Positions 42,606 to 52,788 of a stretch of DNA of 64,000 bases are shown here, piece after piece. The first letter of the stretch is position 1. Each line of letters begins with the position of its first letter. The stretch comes from Rahnella bruchi (GTDB lineage Bacteria > Pseudomonadota > Gammaproteobacteria > Enterobacterales > Enterobacteriaceae): NCBI RefSeq assembly GCF_003614975.1, contig NZ_QZWI01000009.1, positions 1 to 64,000 of the forward strand, written 5' to 3'. The notes under the pieces were generated by a model. It was not told the DNA's origin, did not search any database, and saw nothing but the letters and a program-made list of their open reading frames with translations. The position numbers were made by a program, and so were the translations under genes.

Positions 42606-42625
42606 AAGGCACATTGGTGCCTTTT
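42606..42625 (+). terminator. weak terminator after ygiM
   Basis: Stem AAGGCAC/GTGCCTT, loop ATTG, four T residues. Confidence 0.5.
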
Positions 42626-42710
42626 CGTGTTTCCATCAATCAGGAAATCTTCATCGCAACTTTGCTATGATGAAGAAAGAGTCCCTTAGCCTTATTTCAG
42701 GAGTTATCGC

Positions 42711-43946
42711 GTGGAGATTTACCTGGTCGGCGGCGCAGTCCGAGACAGTTTATTAAACCTGCCTGTGTCTGAACACGATTGGGTAGTGGTGGGCGCAACG
42801 CCTGAATACATGCTCGAAAATGGCTATCAGCAGGTCGGCAAAGATTTCCCGGTCTTCCTGCATCCGCGTACCCGTGATGAATATGCCCTGGCCCGCACCG
42901 AGCGAAAATCAGGTTCCGGCTATAACGGGTTTACCTGCTACGCCGCACCCGATGTCACGCTGGAACAGGATTTGATGCGCCGTGACCTGACCATCAATGC
43001 CATCGCCAAAAGTGAAGATGGGACGCTTTTCGACCCCTATCACGGTCAGCGCGATATCGAACAACGTCTTCTGCGCCATGTCTCTGACGCCTTCGGTGAA
43101 GATCCGTTGCGCGTGTTGCGTGTTGCCCGCTTTGCCGCGCGTTTTGCCCATTTAGGTTTTACCGTCGCCCCTGAAACTCAGGCGTTGATGCAGCACATGG
43201 CGCAAAGCGGTGAGCTCGAAGCCCTGACGCCTGAACGTGTCTGGAAAGAAACCGAGAAAGCCTTGCAGACGCAGGATCCGCAGGTGTATTTCCAGGTGCT
43301 GCGTGACTGCGGTGCGCTCAAAGTTCTGTTTCCGGAAATCGATGCGCTGTTTGGCGTTCCGGCTCCGGAGAAATGGCATCCGGAAATTGATACCGGCATT
43401 CATACGCTGATGACATTGAAAATCGCCAGCACGCTGACGCCCGAAGTGGATGTGCGTTTCTCTGCGCTTTGCCATGATTTAGGCAAGGCGCTGACCCCGC
43501 CGCAATTCTGGCCTGCCCATCACGGCCACGGTCCGGCAGGTGTGAAACTGGTGGAAAATATTTGCCAGCGTCTGAAAGTCCCGACGCATATCCGCGATTT
43601 AGCGAAGCTGGTGGCGGAGTTCCATGATCTTATCCACACAGTGAATAAATTGCGCCCGGAAACCCTGTTAAAACTGTTCGACACGATCGATGTGTGGCGT
43701 AAACCGCAGCGACTGGAGCAGATGATTATGACCAGCGAAGCGGATGCGCGCGGACGTACCACCTTTGAAAACAATCCTTATCCGCAAGGTGATTACCTGC
43801 GCGAAGCCTTTAAAGTGGCGAACAGCATCACCAATAAAGAAGTGCTCGATGCCGGTTTTCAGGGGATTGAGATCCGCGATGAGCTGAAAAAACGTCGTAC
43901 ACAAGCATTAGCGGACTGGAAACAAACGCAGGACGTGACGATTTAA
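42711..43946 (+). CDS. cca: CCA tRNA nucleotidyltransferase (multifunctional Cca)
   Basis: A 411-residue class II polymerase that adds or repairs the 3' CCA of tRNAs, with an HD phosphohydrolase domain. It begins with GTG behind CAGGAG. Motifs are [20 protein letters not shown] (the DxD-type site), [10 protein letters not shown] and, in the HD domain, [11 protein letters not shown] and HHGHGPAG. Confidence 0.95.
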   Translation: MEIYLVGGAVRDSLLNLPVSEHDWVVVGATPEYMLENGYQQVGKDFPVFLHPRTRDEYALARTERKSGSGYNGFTCYAAPDVTLEQDLMRRDLTINAIAKSEDGTLFDPYHGQRDIEQRLLRHVSDAFGEDPLRVLRVARFAARFAHLGFTVAPETQALMQHMAQSGELEALTPERVWKETEKALQTQDPQVYFQVLRDCGALKVLFPEIDALFGVPAPEKWHPEIDTGIHTLMTLKIASTLTPEVDVRFSALCHDLGKALTPPQFWPAHHGHGPAGVKLVENICQRLKVPTHIRDLAKLVAEFHDLIHTVNKLRPETLLKLFDTIDVWRKPQRLEQMIMTSEADARGRTTFENNPYPQGDYLREAFKVANSITNKEVLDAGFQGIEIRDELKKRRTQALADWKQTQDVTI

Positions 43947-43994
43947 ACGCTGCCTTTGGTTTCAGTTTTTCGATTCGTAAAAAGCTTCATAAAA

Positions 43995-44032
43995 AAAAGC
44001 CCCGCACGGTGAATAACCTGCGGGGCTTTTTT
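43995..44032. terminator. bidirectional terminator between cca and uppP
   Basis: Stem AAAAGCCCCGCA/TGCGGGGCTTTT with flanking A and T runs, between convergent genes. Confidence 0.92.
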
Positions 44033-44053
44033 ATCGCTTGCGGGAAGCAATAA

Positions 44054-44881
44054 TCAGGCGATGAATACGAAGTAAACTGCGATCGCAACAAAGAACCGAT
44101 AGATGGCAAACGGAATAAAGGAAATACGCTTAATCACCGCCAGGAAGGTTTTGATGGCAATCAGGGCAACGATAAATGCGCAGATAAAACCGGTGGCGAA
44201 CATCGGTAAATCAGCCATCGTCAGGAAGCTGTAACTCTTATACAAGTCCAGCGCCGTCGCACCCATCATCATCGGCACCGCCAGCAGGAAAGAGAACTCA
44301 GACGCTGCAAAACGGCTGATACCCATTAACATCCCGCCGCTGATGGTCGCACCTGAACGGGAGAATCCTGGCCAGAGCGCCAGACACTGGAAAACACCGA
44401 TCATAAATGCTTGCAGATAAGTGATGTCATCCACCCCTTCTGCACGCGGTTTTTTCGGTTTCAGCAGTTCGGCTGCAATCAGCAAAACGCCGCCGACGAC
44501 CAGTGCATACATCACAAATTTTGGCTCAAACAGGGACTTGATCTGCGAATGCAGCAGTAAGCCCAGGATCGTGGCCGGGATCATCCCTAAAATAATATGC
44601 AATAAATTCAGACGGCGGTTACCCGTGCCCTCATGAACAGGCGGCTTGCCGAAGTGCAGGCCGATCATGCCAAACAAACGACGCCAGAACATCACCACCA
44701 CAGCCAGAATCGATCCCAGCTGGATGACCACTTCAAATGACTTCGAGGTATCTCCGGTAAAGCCAAGTAGATTTCCCGCGATGATCAGATGGCCGGTAGA
44801 TGAAACCGGTAAAAATTCAGTCAACCCTTCAACAACACCCAAAATTGCTGCTACAAGCAACGAATGACTTTCGACGATCAT
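44054..44881 (-). CDS. uppP: undecaprenyl-diphosphatase UppP (BacA)
   Basis: A 275-residue multi-helix membrane enzyme recycling undecaprenyl pyrophosphate for peptidoglycan and O-antigen synthesis. Motifs are [19 protein letters not shown] and [17 protein letters not shown]. It starts [15 protein letters not shown]. Divergent hairpins separate it from folB. Confidence 0.95.
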   Translation of the reverse strand: MIVESHSLLVAAILGVVEGLTEFLPVSSTGHLIIAGNLLGFTGDTSKSFEVVIQLGSILAVVVMFWRRLFGMIGLHFGKPPVHEGTGNRRLNLLHIILGMIPATILGLLLHSQIKSLFEPKFVMYALVVGGVLLIAAELLKPKKPRAEGVDDITYLQAFMIGVFQCLALWPGFSRSGATISGGMLMGISRFAASEFSFLLAVPMMMGATALDLYKSYSFLTMADLPMFATGFICAFIVALIAIKTFLAVIKRISFIPFAIYRFFVAIAVYFVFIA

Positions 44882-44942
44882 TATCGCACCCTACCCTATG
44901 AAATTTCCGCTAATGGGAAAACATGCTCAAAGTACAGACAAC

Positions 44943-44970
44943 AAAAAAGCGGCATCACGCTGAGCCGCTT
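44943..44970 (-). terminator. terminator of folB
   Basis: Stem AAGCGGC/GCCGCTT; on the minus strand a T6 run follows. A second imperfect hairpin (AAAGGAA...TTCCTTT, about 44976-45004) lies between it and folB. Confidence 0.75.
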
Positions 44971-45064
44971 CATTAAAGGAAGCCCGGTTCTCCGGACTTT
45001 CCTTTTAACGCTTCTATATGACATTAAATAGACAAGCATTTCTTAAATTGTATCCATTGAAGGA

Positions 45065-45421
45065 TTAAAAACGTTTTCCACGCTCAATAATTACGCCGAC
45101 ATTGGATGCCTGAGCCACCGCGCCGGGCTTACTGAGCTTAATCCGCACCCACGGCGAATTAAAACGGGCCAGAAGCAATGCCGCCACCTCTTCGGCAACA
45201 CGCTCTACCAGCGCGAAATTTTGCGATGCCACATGTTCGATCACCGCATCACTGACGTCAGCATAGCTTAAACAATCATTCACATCGTCGCTGGCGGCGG
45301 ATTTGCGGTTATCCCAGGCCATTTCGATATCGAACACCAGTTTCTGTTTAATGGTCTGTTCCCAGTCGTAAGCGCCAATCGTGGTGATTACATTTAGTTG
45401 CTCAATAAATACGATATCCAT
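45065..45421 (-). CDS. folB: dihydroneopterin aldolase FolB
   Basis: A 118-residue tunnelling-fold enzyme of folate synthesis ([47 protein letters not shown]). ATG 45421 is preferred to the GTG one codon upstream. Divergent from plsY with about 107 bases between starts, as in E. coli. Confidence 0.94.
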   Translation of the reverse strand: MDIVFIEQLNVITTIGAYDWEQTIKQKLVFDIEMAWDNRKSAASDDVNDCLSYADVSDAVIEHVASQNFALVERVAEEVAALLLARFNSPWVRIKLSKPGAVAQASNVGVIIERGKRF

Positions 45422-45528
45422 CACGTGATTCTCTGTTTTTGGCCCAGCCGGATACCACTTCCAGCAGAAAATGCGTATTATCCATGGATGTTGCGATTAA
45501 AACGACCCTTATTAGACGGAACTGCTTT

Positions 45529-46158
45529 ATGAGTGCTACCGCGCTTGGAATGATTATTTTCGCCTACCTCTGCGGCTCGATTTCCAGTGCGATTCTGGTC
45601 TGCCGGGTAGCCCGGTTACCGGATCCGCGCACAGCAGGCTCTGGCAACCCCGGTGCCACGAATGTGCTGCGCCTGGGTGGTCGTCTGGCCGCAGCGTCTG
45701 TTCTCATCTTCGATATTCTTAAAGGGATGCTGCCTGTCTGGCTGGCCTATCGCCTGAATATTCCGCCGATGTACCTTGGGCTGACTGCCATCGCAGCCTG
45801 CCTGGGTCACATCTACCCGGTATTCTTCCGCTTCAAAGGCGGCAAAGGCGTTGCCACGGCTTTCGGTGCTATCGCACCTATCGGCTGGGACTTAACCGGC
45901 CTGATGATGGGGACATGGCTGCTGACCGTGCTGCTGAGTGGATATTCTTCGCTGGGCGCGATTGTCAGCGCACTGATCGCACCTTTTTACGTCTGGTGGT
46001 TCAAACCTGAATTCACCTTCCCGGTCGCCATGCTTTCCTGCCTCATATTGTTGCGTCATCATGACAATATTCAGCGTCTGTGGCGCGGTCAGGAAGGAAA
46101 AATCTGGGATAAGCTGAAGAAGAAACGCAAAGCGGCGAAAGAAGATAAAGCCGAATAG
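45529..46158 (+). CDS. plsY: glycerol-3-phosphate acyltransferase PlsY
   Basis: A 209-residue inner membrane enzyme using acyl-phosphate to acylate glycerol 3-phosphate. Loop motifs are [32 protein letters not shown] and, near the C-terminus, RHHDNIQRL. Start ATG 45529 (MSATALGMI) follows GACGGA; upstream extension lacks support. Lys-rich C-terminus. Confidence 0.94.
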   Translation: MSATALGMIIFAYLCGSISSAILVCRVARLPDPRTAGSGNPGATNVLRLGGRLAAASVLIFDILKGMLPVWLAYRLNIPPMYLGLTAIAACLGHIYPVFFRFKGGKGVATAFGAIAPIGWDLTGLMMGTWLLTVLLSGYSSLGAIVSALIAPFYVWWFKPEFTFPVAMLSCLILLRHHDNIQRLWRGQEGKIWDKLKKKRKAAKEDKAE

Positions 46159-46185
46159 CAGATAAGCTCAGATTTCAGCCATTAA

Positions 46186-46213
46186 AAACGACCTCAAGCG
46201 GGTCGTTTTTTTA
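46186..46213 (+). terminator. terminator of plsY
   Basis: Stem AAACGACC/GGTCGTTT followed by T residues, between convergent plsY and tsaD. Confidence 0.85.
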
Positions 46214-46276
46214 TGCATTTTTTCAGCACAGCCAGCCTGACTGAGCGGGTGTGAGACAAGGCGTCAGGAGACCCAC

Positions 46277-47290
46277 TCAGACTGGCGGTAGCTCAGCGAG
46301 AGGCCAGCGCGGACGTACGGTCACGCCGAGATCAGGCGTAGCGCCGGTTTTTAACCGCACCATACCCGCGTAGGCGATCATCGCACCATTATCGGTACAA
46401 AATTCAGGACGCGCATAGAACACCTTACCGCCGCGTTTGGTCATCACTTCTTCAAGTTTAGCGCGTAAAGTACGGTTGGCGCTCACGCCACCGGCCATTA
46501 CCAGCTGTTTAAAACCGGTCTGATCCAGTGCGCGTTTGCATTTAATGGCCAGCGTATCGACAACAGCATCTTCAAATGCACGGGCAATGTCAGCATGCGT
46601 CTGCGGGTCGCTGTCATTACCGCGAATGGTATTAGCGGCGAAGGTTTTGAGGCCGGAGAAGCTGAAATCCAGCCCAGGACGGTCAGTCATCGGGCGCGGG
46701 AACGTAAAACGACCGGCAACACCCTGAGCCGCCATTTTTGACAGCAGCGGGCCGCCCGGATAATCCAGACCCAGCAGTTTAGCCGTTTTATCAAAAGCTT
46801 CACCGGCGGCATCATCAATGGATTCACCCAGTAATGTGTACTCGCCGATACCCGTAACGCTGATGAGCTGCGTGTGTCCGCCGGAAACCAGCAGCGCCAC
46901 AAACGGGAAGTCGGGCGGATTATCTTCAAGCATCGGTGCCAGCAAGTGGCCTTCCATATGATGAACAGGCACAGCAGGCACATCCCAGGCAAACGCCAGA
47001 GAACGTCCGATAGTCGCGCCGACCAGCAATGCGCCGACCAGGCCCGGACCGGCGGTGTACGCCACGCCGTCGATATCCTGAGCGGTCAGCCCGGCTTCTT
47101 TCAGCGCGGCCTGAATCAAAGGGATTGTTTTACGCACATGGTCACGCGAGGCCAGTTCAGGCACCACGCCGCCGTAATCTGCATGCAGTTTTACCTGACT
47201 ATACAGTTGGTTGGCTAACAAACCGGTTTCGCTGTCATAAACTGCAATTCCGGTTTCATCGCAGGACGTTTCAATACCCAGTACTCGCAT
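46277..47290 (-). CDS. tsaD: tRNA t6A threonylcarbamoyltransferase subunit TsaD
   Basis: A 337-residue ASKHA-fold protein that transfers threonylcarbamoyl to A37 of ANN-decoding tRNAs with TsaB and TsaE. Motifs are [15 protein letters not shown], the metal site [22 protein letters not shown] and [14 protein letters not shown]. Start ATG 47290 has GGAAAGAG upstream. Divergent from rpsU. Confidence 0.95.
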   Translation of the reverse strand: MRVLGIETSCDETGIAVYDSETGLLANQLYSQVKLHADYGGVVPELASRDHVRKTIPLIQAALKEAGLTAQDIDGVAYTAGPGLVGALLVGATIGRSLAFAWDVPAVPVHHMEGHLLAPMLEDNPPDFPFVALLVSGGHTQLISVTGIGEYTLLGESIDDAAGEAFDKTAKLLGLDYPGGPLLSKMAAQGVAGRFTFPRPMTDRPGLDFSFSGLKTFAANTIRGNDSDPQTHADIARAFEDAVVDTLAIKCKRALDQTGFKQLVMAGGVSANRTLRAKLEEVMTKRGGKVFYARPEFCTDNGAMIAYAGMVRLKTGATPDLGVTVRPRWPLAELPPV

Positions 47291-47496
47291 CACTCTTTCC
47301 ATCATAGTTTGGCGCTAACTCGCGGCGCGCAGTTTAGCACACAAGGCTCTGCGGGTGCTGCACCGGCGTGGGAATTCCTTGCTTCATAAGCCAATTAATG
47401 TCGAGCAATTTCGATTGATTGGTATATAATCGCCGCCCGACGCAAAAGCGAGCGCACAATGTTGCAGAAGGCGCCTGTTTCAATTTGCCGTTATGC

Positions 47497-47526
47497 TTTA
47501 CAAGACGAGGCGAATTGGAGTAAAAT
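47497..47526 (+). promoter_or_regulatory. candidate rpsU-dnaG-rpoD operon promoter
   Basis: TTTACA and TAAAAT separated by 18 bases, about 70 bases before rpsU. A second TATAAT (47425-47430) with a weak -35 lies further up. They occupy the 305-bp tsaD-rpsU divergent spacer, otherwise without genes. Confidence 0.45.
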
Positions 47527-47541
47527 TCCGCACCATTTTGA

Positions 47542-47811
<270 letters not shown>

Positions 47812-47881
47812 TCTTCGGGGGCAACCCCAAATCGCGTGATTTGCAATATTAAGAACGCGCAGACTGCGTAGTAGCATACGA

Positions 47882-47918
47882 AGGCCGTGCTTTCCGAAAG
47901 GAATGCGCGGCTTGTTCT
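47882..47918 (+). terminator. attenuator-like hairpin between rpsU and dnaG
   Basis: Imperfect stem AAGGCCGTGC/GCGCGGCTT with inner TTTCC/GGAA pairing and a poor T tract. In E. coli a terminator at this place lowers dnaG relative to rpsU; here the assignment is by position and shape. Confidence 0.5.
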
Positions 47919-47946
47919 CGTTTATAGGCTAGTGAGTAAGGGGCTT

Positions 47947-49695
47947 ATGGCTGGGAGAATTCCGCGCGTATTTATCAATGACTTGCTGGCTCGCATCGAT
48001 ATCGTCGATTTGATCGACGCACGTGTAAAGCTCAAGAAACAGGGTAAAAACTATCACGCGTGCTGCCCTTTCCACCATGAGAAAACACCCTCATTTACCG
48101 TAAATGGCGATAAGCAGTTTTATCACTGTTTCGGCTGTGGTGCCCACGGCAATGCCGTCGATTTCCTGATGAACTATGACAGGCTTGAGTTTGTCGAAAG
48201 CATTGAGGAACTGGCGACAATGCAGGGTCTGGAAGTGCCGTACGAAGCAGGCACCGGTCCAAGCCAGATGGAGCGTCATCAGCGTCAAAGCCTCTACCAG
48301 TTGATGGCACCGCTCAGCGAGTTCTATCAGCAATCACTTAAACAGCCTGCTGGTGTCCCCGCAAAGGAATATCTTGCCCGGCGTGGTTTAAGTGAAGACG
48401 TCATCAGCCATTTCGCTATTGGTTTCGCCCCACCGGGTTGGGACAACGCATTAAAGCGTTTCGGCAAAAATGCCGATGATAAAGCGTCTCTGATTGACGC
48501 CGGTATGTTGGTCACCAATGACAATGGCCGTAGCTATGATCGTTTCCGCGAACGGGTGATGTTTCCTATTCGTGATAAACGTGGCCGCGTGATTGCCTTT
48601 GGCGGCAGGGTTTTGGGCGACGGTACGCCCAAATACCTCAACTCACCGGAAACCGAAATTTTCCATAAAGGCCGCCAGTTATATGGTCTGTATGAAGCAC
48701 AGTTAAAGCACCCGACGCCGGCGCGTTTACTGGTCGTTGAAGGGTATATGGATGTCGTTGCACTGGCGCAGTTCGGCATTGATTACGCCGTTGCCTCACT
48801 GGGGACGTCCACGACCGCTGATCATATTCAGCTGATGTTCCGCAGCACCGATAACATCGTTTGTTGTTATGACGGCGACCGGGCGGGACGTGAAGCCGCG
48901 TGGCGTGCGCTGGAAACAGCACTGCCCTATCTCAATGATGGCCGTCAGCTGCGTTTTATGTTTTTACCCGACGGCGAAGATCCGGACACGCTGGTACGTA
49001 AAGAAGGCAAAGAAGCGTTCGAACAAAGAATGGAGCAGGCGATGCCGCTTTCCACTTTCCTGTTTGATTCGCTGATGCCACAGGTTGATTTGAGCAGCCC
49101 TGACGGGCGCACCAAATTGAGCATGCTGGCATTGCCGCTGATCCGCCAGGTACCCGGCGAAACGTTACGGATGTATTTGCGTCAGCAGTTAGGGAATAAG
49201 CTCGGGATTTTGGATGACAGCCAGCTGGAAAAGCTGATGCCTAAACAGGCGGAAAGTAGCAATGTCTATCAGGTGCCCCAGCTAAAACGCACAACCATGC
49301 GTATACTTATAGGGTTACTGGTACAAAATCCACAACTGGCTACACTTATACCCTCGCTGCAAGGTTTGGAGCAAGCGAAGCAGCCAGGATTGGATCTGTT
49401 CAGCGAGTTAGTCACCACTTGCTTAGCCCAGCCGGGGCTGACGACAGGCCAGTTACTGGAACTTTATCGCGATAATAAGTTCTACCAACAACTTGAAACT
49501 CTGGCGACATGGAACCACATGATCGTAGAGGACATGGTCGAAGAGGAATTTCGTGCCACGTTAGCCAGCCTGTATGACTCGATTTTAGAGCAACGGCTTG
49601 AAACCTTGATTGCAAAAGCCAGGACGCATGGCCTGAGTCCAGAGGAACGCACCGAAGTCAGTTCCCTGAATCAGGTATTAGCGAGAAAGAGTTAA
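47947..49695 (+). CDS. dnaG: DNA primase DnaG
   Basis: A 582-residue primase. The N-terminal zinc-binding domain has CCPFHHEKTPSF and HCFGCGAHGNA; the TOPRIM core has VVEGYMDVVAL and CYDGDRAGREAAWRAL; the C-terminal part binds DnaB helicase. ATG 47947 (MAGRIPRVFI) follows AAGGGGC. Middle gene of rpsU-dnaG-rpoD. Confidence 0.96.
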   Translation: MAGRIPRVFINDLLARIDIVDLIDARVKLKKQGKNYHACCPFHHEKTPSFTVNGDKQFYHCFGCGAHGNAVDFLMNYDRLEFVESIEELATMQGLEVPYEAGTGPSQMERHQRQSLYQLMAPLSEFYQQSLKQPAGVPAKEYLARRGLSEDVISHFAIGFAPPGWDNALKRFGKNADDKASLIDAGMLVTNDNGRSYDRFRERVMFPIRDKRGRVIAFGGRVLGDGTPKYLNSPETEIFHKGRQLYGLYEAQLKHPTPARLLVVEGYMDVVALAQFGIDYAVASLGTSTTADHIQLMFRSTDNIVCCYDGDRAGREAAWRALETALPYLNDGRQLRFMFLPDGEDPDTLVRKEGKEAFEQRMEQAMPLSTFLFDSLMPQVDLSSPDGRTKLSMLALPLIRQVPGETLRMYLRQQLGNKLGILDDSQLEKLMPKQAESSNVYQVPQLKRTTMRILIGLLVQNPQLATLIPSLQGLEQAKQPGLDLFSELVTTCLAQPGLTTGQLLELYRDNKFYQQLETLATWNHMIVEDMVEEEFRATLASLYDSILEQRLETLIAKARTHGLSPEERTEVSSLNQVLARKS

Positions 49696-49718
49696 TTTTC
49701 ATAACAAGAACATATAAT

Positions 49719-49783
49719 TACCCGAAATAATTCGAGTTACAGGGAGGCAGCCAACGCACCTGCGGCTCGAAGTATGACGGGTA
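49719..49783. repeat. palindromic repeat element in the dnaG-rpoD spacer
   Basis: A 65-bp imperfect palindrome: TACCCG...TTCGAG...CAGG on the left pairs with CCTG...CTCGAA...CGGGTA on the right. From memory it resembles a family of dispersed intergenic palindromic repeats in Yersinia, Serratia and relatives. It would form a stable hairpin in the operon transcript. Confidence 0.75.
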
Positions 49784-49942
49784 AAACAGAAAACACGGCT
49801 TAAGTGCCGATATAAAGCGGGGCACGGCCCTGCGCAGAGCCGCCCTGGTGGGCCGCGGCACAATAAACGCCCCTAACGTTATTGTTGGCGATGTTACCCG
49901 ACCGACACCAACCCAAATACTCTGAAGTGTGGATACCGTCTT

Positions 49943-51781
49943 ATGGAGCAAAACCCGCAGTCACAGCTTAAGCTACTTGTCACCCGTGGTAAGGAGCAAG
50001 GCTATCTGACCTATGCTGAGGTCAATGACCATCTGCCGGAAGATATCGTCGATTCCGACCAGATCGAAGACATCATCCAGATGATTAACGACATGGGCAT
50101 CCAGGTACTTGAAGAAGCTCCGGACGCCGATGATTTAATGCTGGCCGAAAATCGCCCTGATACCGACGAAGACGCTGCAGAAGCGGCGGCGCAGGTACTT
50201 TCCAGCGTTGAATCCGAAATTGGCCGTACCACCGACCCTGTGCGTATGTATATGCGCGAAATGGGTACCGTTGAGTTACTGACCCGTGAAGGCGAAATCG
50301 ACATCGCCAAACGTATCGAAGACGGTATCAATCAGGTTCAGTGTTCCGTTGCTGAATATCCTGAAGCTATCACTTATTTGTTAGAGCAATATGACCGTGT
50401 GGAAGCTGGCGAAGTTCGTCTGTCTGACCTGATCACCGGTTTTGTTGACCCGAACGCTGAAGAAGAAATCGCACCAACTGCGACTCACGTGGGTTCTGAA
50501 CTGACCACGGAAGAGCAGAATGATGATAACGAAGACGAAGATGAAGATGACGACGCTGAAGACGACAACAGCATCGACCCTGAACTGGCTCGCCAGAAGT
50601 TCACAGAACTGCGTGAACAGCATGAAGCGACGCGTCTGGTCATCAAGAAAAACGGCCGTAGTCACAAGAGCGCAGCAGAAGAAATCCTGAAGCTGTCCGA
50701 TGTGTTCAAACAGTTCCGTTTAGTGCCAAAACAGTTCGATTTCCTGGTTAACAGCATGCGTTCCATGATGGATCGCGTTCGTACTCAGGAACGTCTGATC
50801 ATGAAAGTGTGCGTTGAACAGTGCAAAATGCCGAAGAAAAACTTCGTCAATCTGTTCGCCGGTAACGAAACCAGCGATACCTGGTTCGATGCGGCTCTGG
50901 CAATGGGTAAACCATGGTCTGAGAAGCTGAAAGAAGTCACCGAAGACGTACAACGCGGCCTGATGAAACTGCGTCAGATCGAAGAAGAAACTGGCCTGAC
51001 TATCGAACAGGTTAAAGACATCAACCGTCGCATGTCGATCGGCGAAGCGAAAGCCCGTCGCGCGAAGAAAGAGATGGTTGAAGCAAACTTACGTCTGGTT
51101 ATTTCTATCGCGAAGAAATACACCAACCGTGGTTTGCAGTTCCTTGACTTGATCCAGGAAGGTAACATCGGCCTGATGAAAGCCGTTGATAAGTTTGAAT
51201 ATCGCCGTGGTTATAAGTTCTCAACTTATGCGACCTGGTGGATCCGTCAGGCTATCACCCGCTCCATCGCCGACCAGGCACGTACCATCCGTATCCCGGT
51301 GCATATGATTGAGACAATCAACAAACTCAACCGTATCTCCCGTCAGATGCTGCAAGAGATGGGCCGTGAGCCGACGCCGGAAGAACTGGCTGAGCGTATG
51401 CTGATGCCGGAAGACAAAATCCGTAAAGTGCTGAAAATTGCTAAAGAGCCAATCTCCATGGAAACGCCAATCGGCGACGATGAAGATTCGCATCTGGGTG
51501 ATTTCATCGAGGATACGACTCTCGAACTGCCACTGGATTCTGCAACGTCTGAAAGCCTGCGTTCTGCAACGCATGACGTTCTGGCTGGCCTGACCGCACG
51601 TGAAGCGAAAGTTCTGCGTATGCGTTTCGGTATCGACATGAACACTGACCACACTCTGGAAGAAGTGGGCAAACAGTTCGACGTTACCCGTGAACGTATC
51701 CGTCAGATCGAAGCGAAAGCGTTGCGTAAACTGCGCCACCCAAGCCGCTCCGAAGTGCTGCGCAGCTTCCTGGACGATTAA
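49943..51781 (+). CDS. rpoD: RNA polymerase primary sigma factor RpoD (sigma 70)
   Basis: A 612-residue sigma factor with region 1.1 at the N-terminus, an acidic non-conserved insert (about residues 190-212, run of Glu/Asp), region 2 ([36 protein letters not shown]), region 3 and region 4 ([20 protein letters not shown]). It directs transcription of housekeeping genes. Last gene of the macromolecular synthesis operon. Confidence 0.97.
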   Translation: MEQNPQSQLKLLVTRGKEQGYLTYAEVNDHLPEDIVDSDQIEDIIQMINDMGIQVLEEAPDADDLMLAENRPDTDEDAAEAAAQVLSSVESEIGRTTDPVRMYMREMGTVELLTREGEIDIAKRIEDGINQVQCSVAEYPEAITYLLEQYDRVEAGEVRLSDLITGFVDPNAEEEIAPTATHVGSELTTEEQNDDNEDEDEDDDAEDDNSIDPELARQKFTELREQHEATRLVIKKNGRSHKSAAEEILKLSDVFKQFRLVPKQFDFLVNSMRSMMDRVRTQERLIMKVCVEQCKMPKKNFVNLFAGNETSDTWFDAALAMGKPWSEKLKEVTEDVQRGLMKLRQIEEETGLTIEQVKDINRRMSIGEAKARRAKKEMVEANLRLVISIAKKYTNRGLQFLDLIQEGNIGLMKAVDKFEYRRGYKFSTYATWWIRQAITRSIADQARTIRIPVHMIETINKLNRISRQMLQEMGREPTPEELAERMLMPEDKIRKVLKIAKEPISMETPIGDDEDSHLGDFIEDTTLELPLDSATSESLRSATHDVLAGLTAREAKVLRMRFGIDMNTDHTLEEVGKQFDVTRERIRQIEAKALRKLRHPSRSEVLRSFLDD

Positions 51782-51805
51782 TCGCCCTCAGGCTGTTAGC
51801 CAATA

Positions 51806-51845
51806 AAAAGCCCCGCCTTTCTCTGGAAATGGCGGGGCTTTTTTA
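51806..51845. terminator. bidirectional terminator between rpoD and mug
   Basis: Stem AAAAGCCCCGCC/GGCGGGGCTTTT followed by T residues, between convergent genes. Confidence 0.92.
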
Positions 51846-51864
51846 TTCTGCTGAGTTAAGGCAT

Positions 51865-52362
51865 TCAGGAATGCAGCGCGTCATAAAGCTCGCGATAAGC
51901 CGCAACCAGCTCTTCTAACGTCGCGCGGTTCAGCCCGCTGGGATTGGGTAATACCCAGATCTGCGTTTCACCGATTTTCAACGTCTGGTAGCCCCAGTTC
52001 ACCTTGTTTACTCCAAACGCTTTACTGAAAGCCTGCTTACCTAAAATCGCTAACGCACGCGGCTGATAGCGTAAAATCTTCTCTTTTAACACTTCACCGC
52101 CATCGCGCAGTTCATCACGCATCAGTTCGCTTGCAGCCACCGTCGGACGGGCCACCAGTGCCGTGATACCGCAACCGAAATCCTTTAACTGCTGCCAATC
52201 CTGTGGCGCTAACTGACGCCCGGTAAAACCCGCCTGATGAATGACTTTCCAGAAACGATTACTGCCATTAGCAAAAGGGTAGCCTTTATGGGCAGATGAA
52301 AGGCCGGGATTAATGCCGCAGAACACGACCTGAAGATCCTCAGCAAGGATATCTGAAATCAT
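51865..52362 (-). CDS. mug: G/U mismatch-specific DNA glycosylase Mug
   Basis: A 165-residue uracil-DNA glycosylase superfamily protein. The catalytic Asn is in [14 protein letters not shown] and the second motif in [17 protein letters not shown] 52362 (MISDILAED) is chosen by family; the frame extends upstream. Between rpoD and ileX as in E. coli. Confidence 0.94.
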   Translation of the reverse strand: MISDILAEDLQVVFCGINPGLSSAHKGYPFANGSNRFWKVIHQAGFTGRQLAPQDWQQLKDFGCGITALVARPTVAASELMRDELRDGGEVLKEKILRYQPRALAILGKQAFSKAFGVNKVNWGYQTLKIGETQIWVLPNPSGLNRATLEELVAAYRELYDALHS

Positions 52363-52504
52363 ATTGTTTTCCTGAGACGTATTTGTTCGAGTTATCAGTA
52401 AAAAAGTCTGCGAACACAACGTGCTAGAACTGTGCACAAAACGCGCATACAAACCGAACACATGTAGACCTGTAAGCAATATTTACCGTATAATCCTGCA
52501 CCTT

Positions 52505-52581
52505 GGCCCTTTAGCTCAGTTGGTTAGAGCACGCGACTCATAATCGCTTGGTCGCTGGTTCAAGTCCAGCAAGGGCCACCA
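52505..52581 (+). tRNA. ileX: tRNA-Ile (CAU anticodon, ileX type)
   Basis: A 77-nt cloverleaf: acceptor GGCCCTT/AAGGGCC with encoded CCA, D arm GCTC-AGTTGGTTA-GAGC, anticodon loop CTCATAA with CAT, T arm GCTGG-TTCAAGT-CCAGC. The sequence and its place after mug match ileX, whose C34 is modified to lysidine to read AUA. Its 3' half is the integration site of the element to the right and is duplicated at 60244-60295. Confidence 0.93.
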
Positions 52582-52588
52582 AATTTTA
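52537..52588 (+). repeat. attL: 3' end of ileX, left copy of the 52-bp direct repeat
   Basis: Begins CTCATAATCGCTTGGTCGCT and ends CCACCAAATTTTA, covering the anticodon loop, T arm, acceptor and eight bases beyond. It is identical to 60244-60295 and flanking bases differ. Confidence 0.92.
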
Positions 52589-52607
52589 TATTTAAAATCA
52601 TGCATTT

Positions 52608-52636
52608 AAGCCACTTTATTGAAAAGTGGCTTTTTT
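52608..52636 (+). terminator. terminator downstream of ileX (left, within element)
   Basis: Stem AAGCCACTT/AAGTGGCTT, loop TATTGA, then T6. A similar hairpin follows attR at 60315-60342, so integration supplies the tRNA with a new terminator. Confidence 0.85.
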
Positions 52637-52650
52637 GTTTATGCCGTTGA

Positions 52651-52669
52651 TGTCGCAAATTCGTCGCAC
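52651..52669. promoter_or_regulatory. paired GTCGCA sites near attL (candidate integrase arm sites)
   Basis: TGTCGCAAAT-TCGTCGCAC gives two GTCGCA cores at 52652 and 52663, 11 bp apart. The same pair with the same 11-bp spacing occurs near attR (60132 and 60143). Confidence 0.55.
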
Positions 52670-52730
52670 AAGCTCTTACATTTGTAAAGCGGCACCTCTA
52701 CAACTTATGGGATTTGTAAGCTCTGTCTGT

Positions 52731-52758
52731 TTGAAACCTTGGTAAACTATGCGATATT
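52731..52758 (+). promoter_or_regulatory. candidate promoter of the ATPase-STAS-PIN operon
   Basis: TTGAAA (52731-52736) and GATATT (52753-52758) with a 16-base spacer, about 30 bases before the first gene. Judged by eye only. Confidence 0.35.
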
Positions 52759-52788
52759 GACCTATCGAAAATCGTATCAGGAAGAAAC

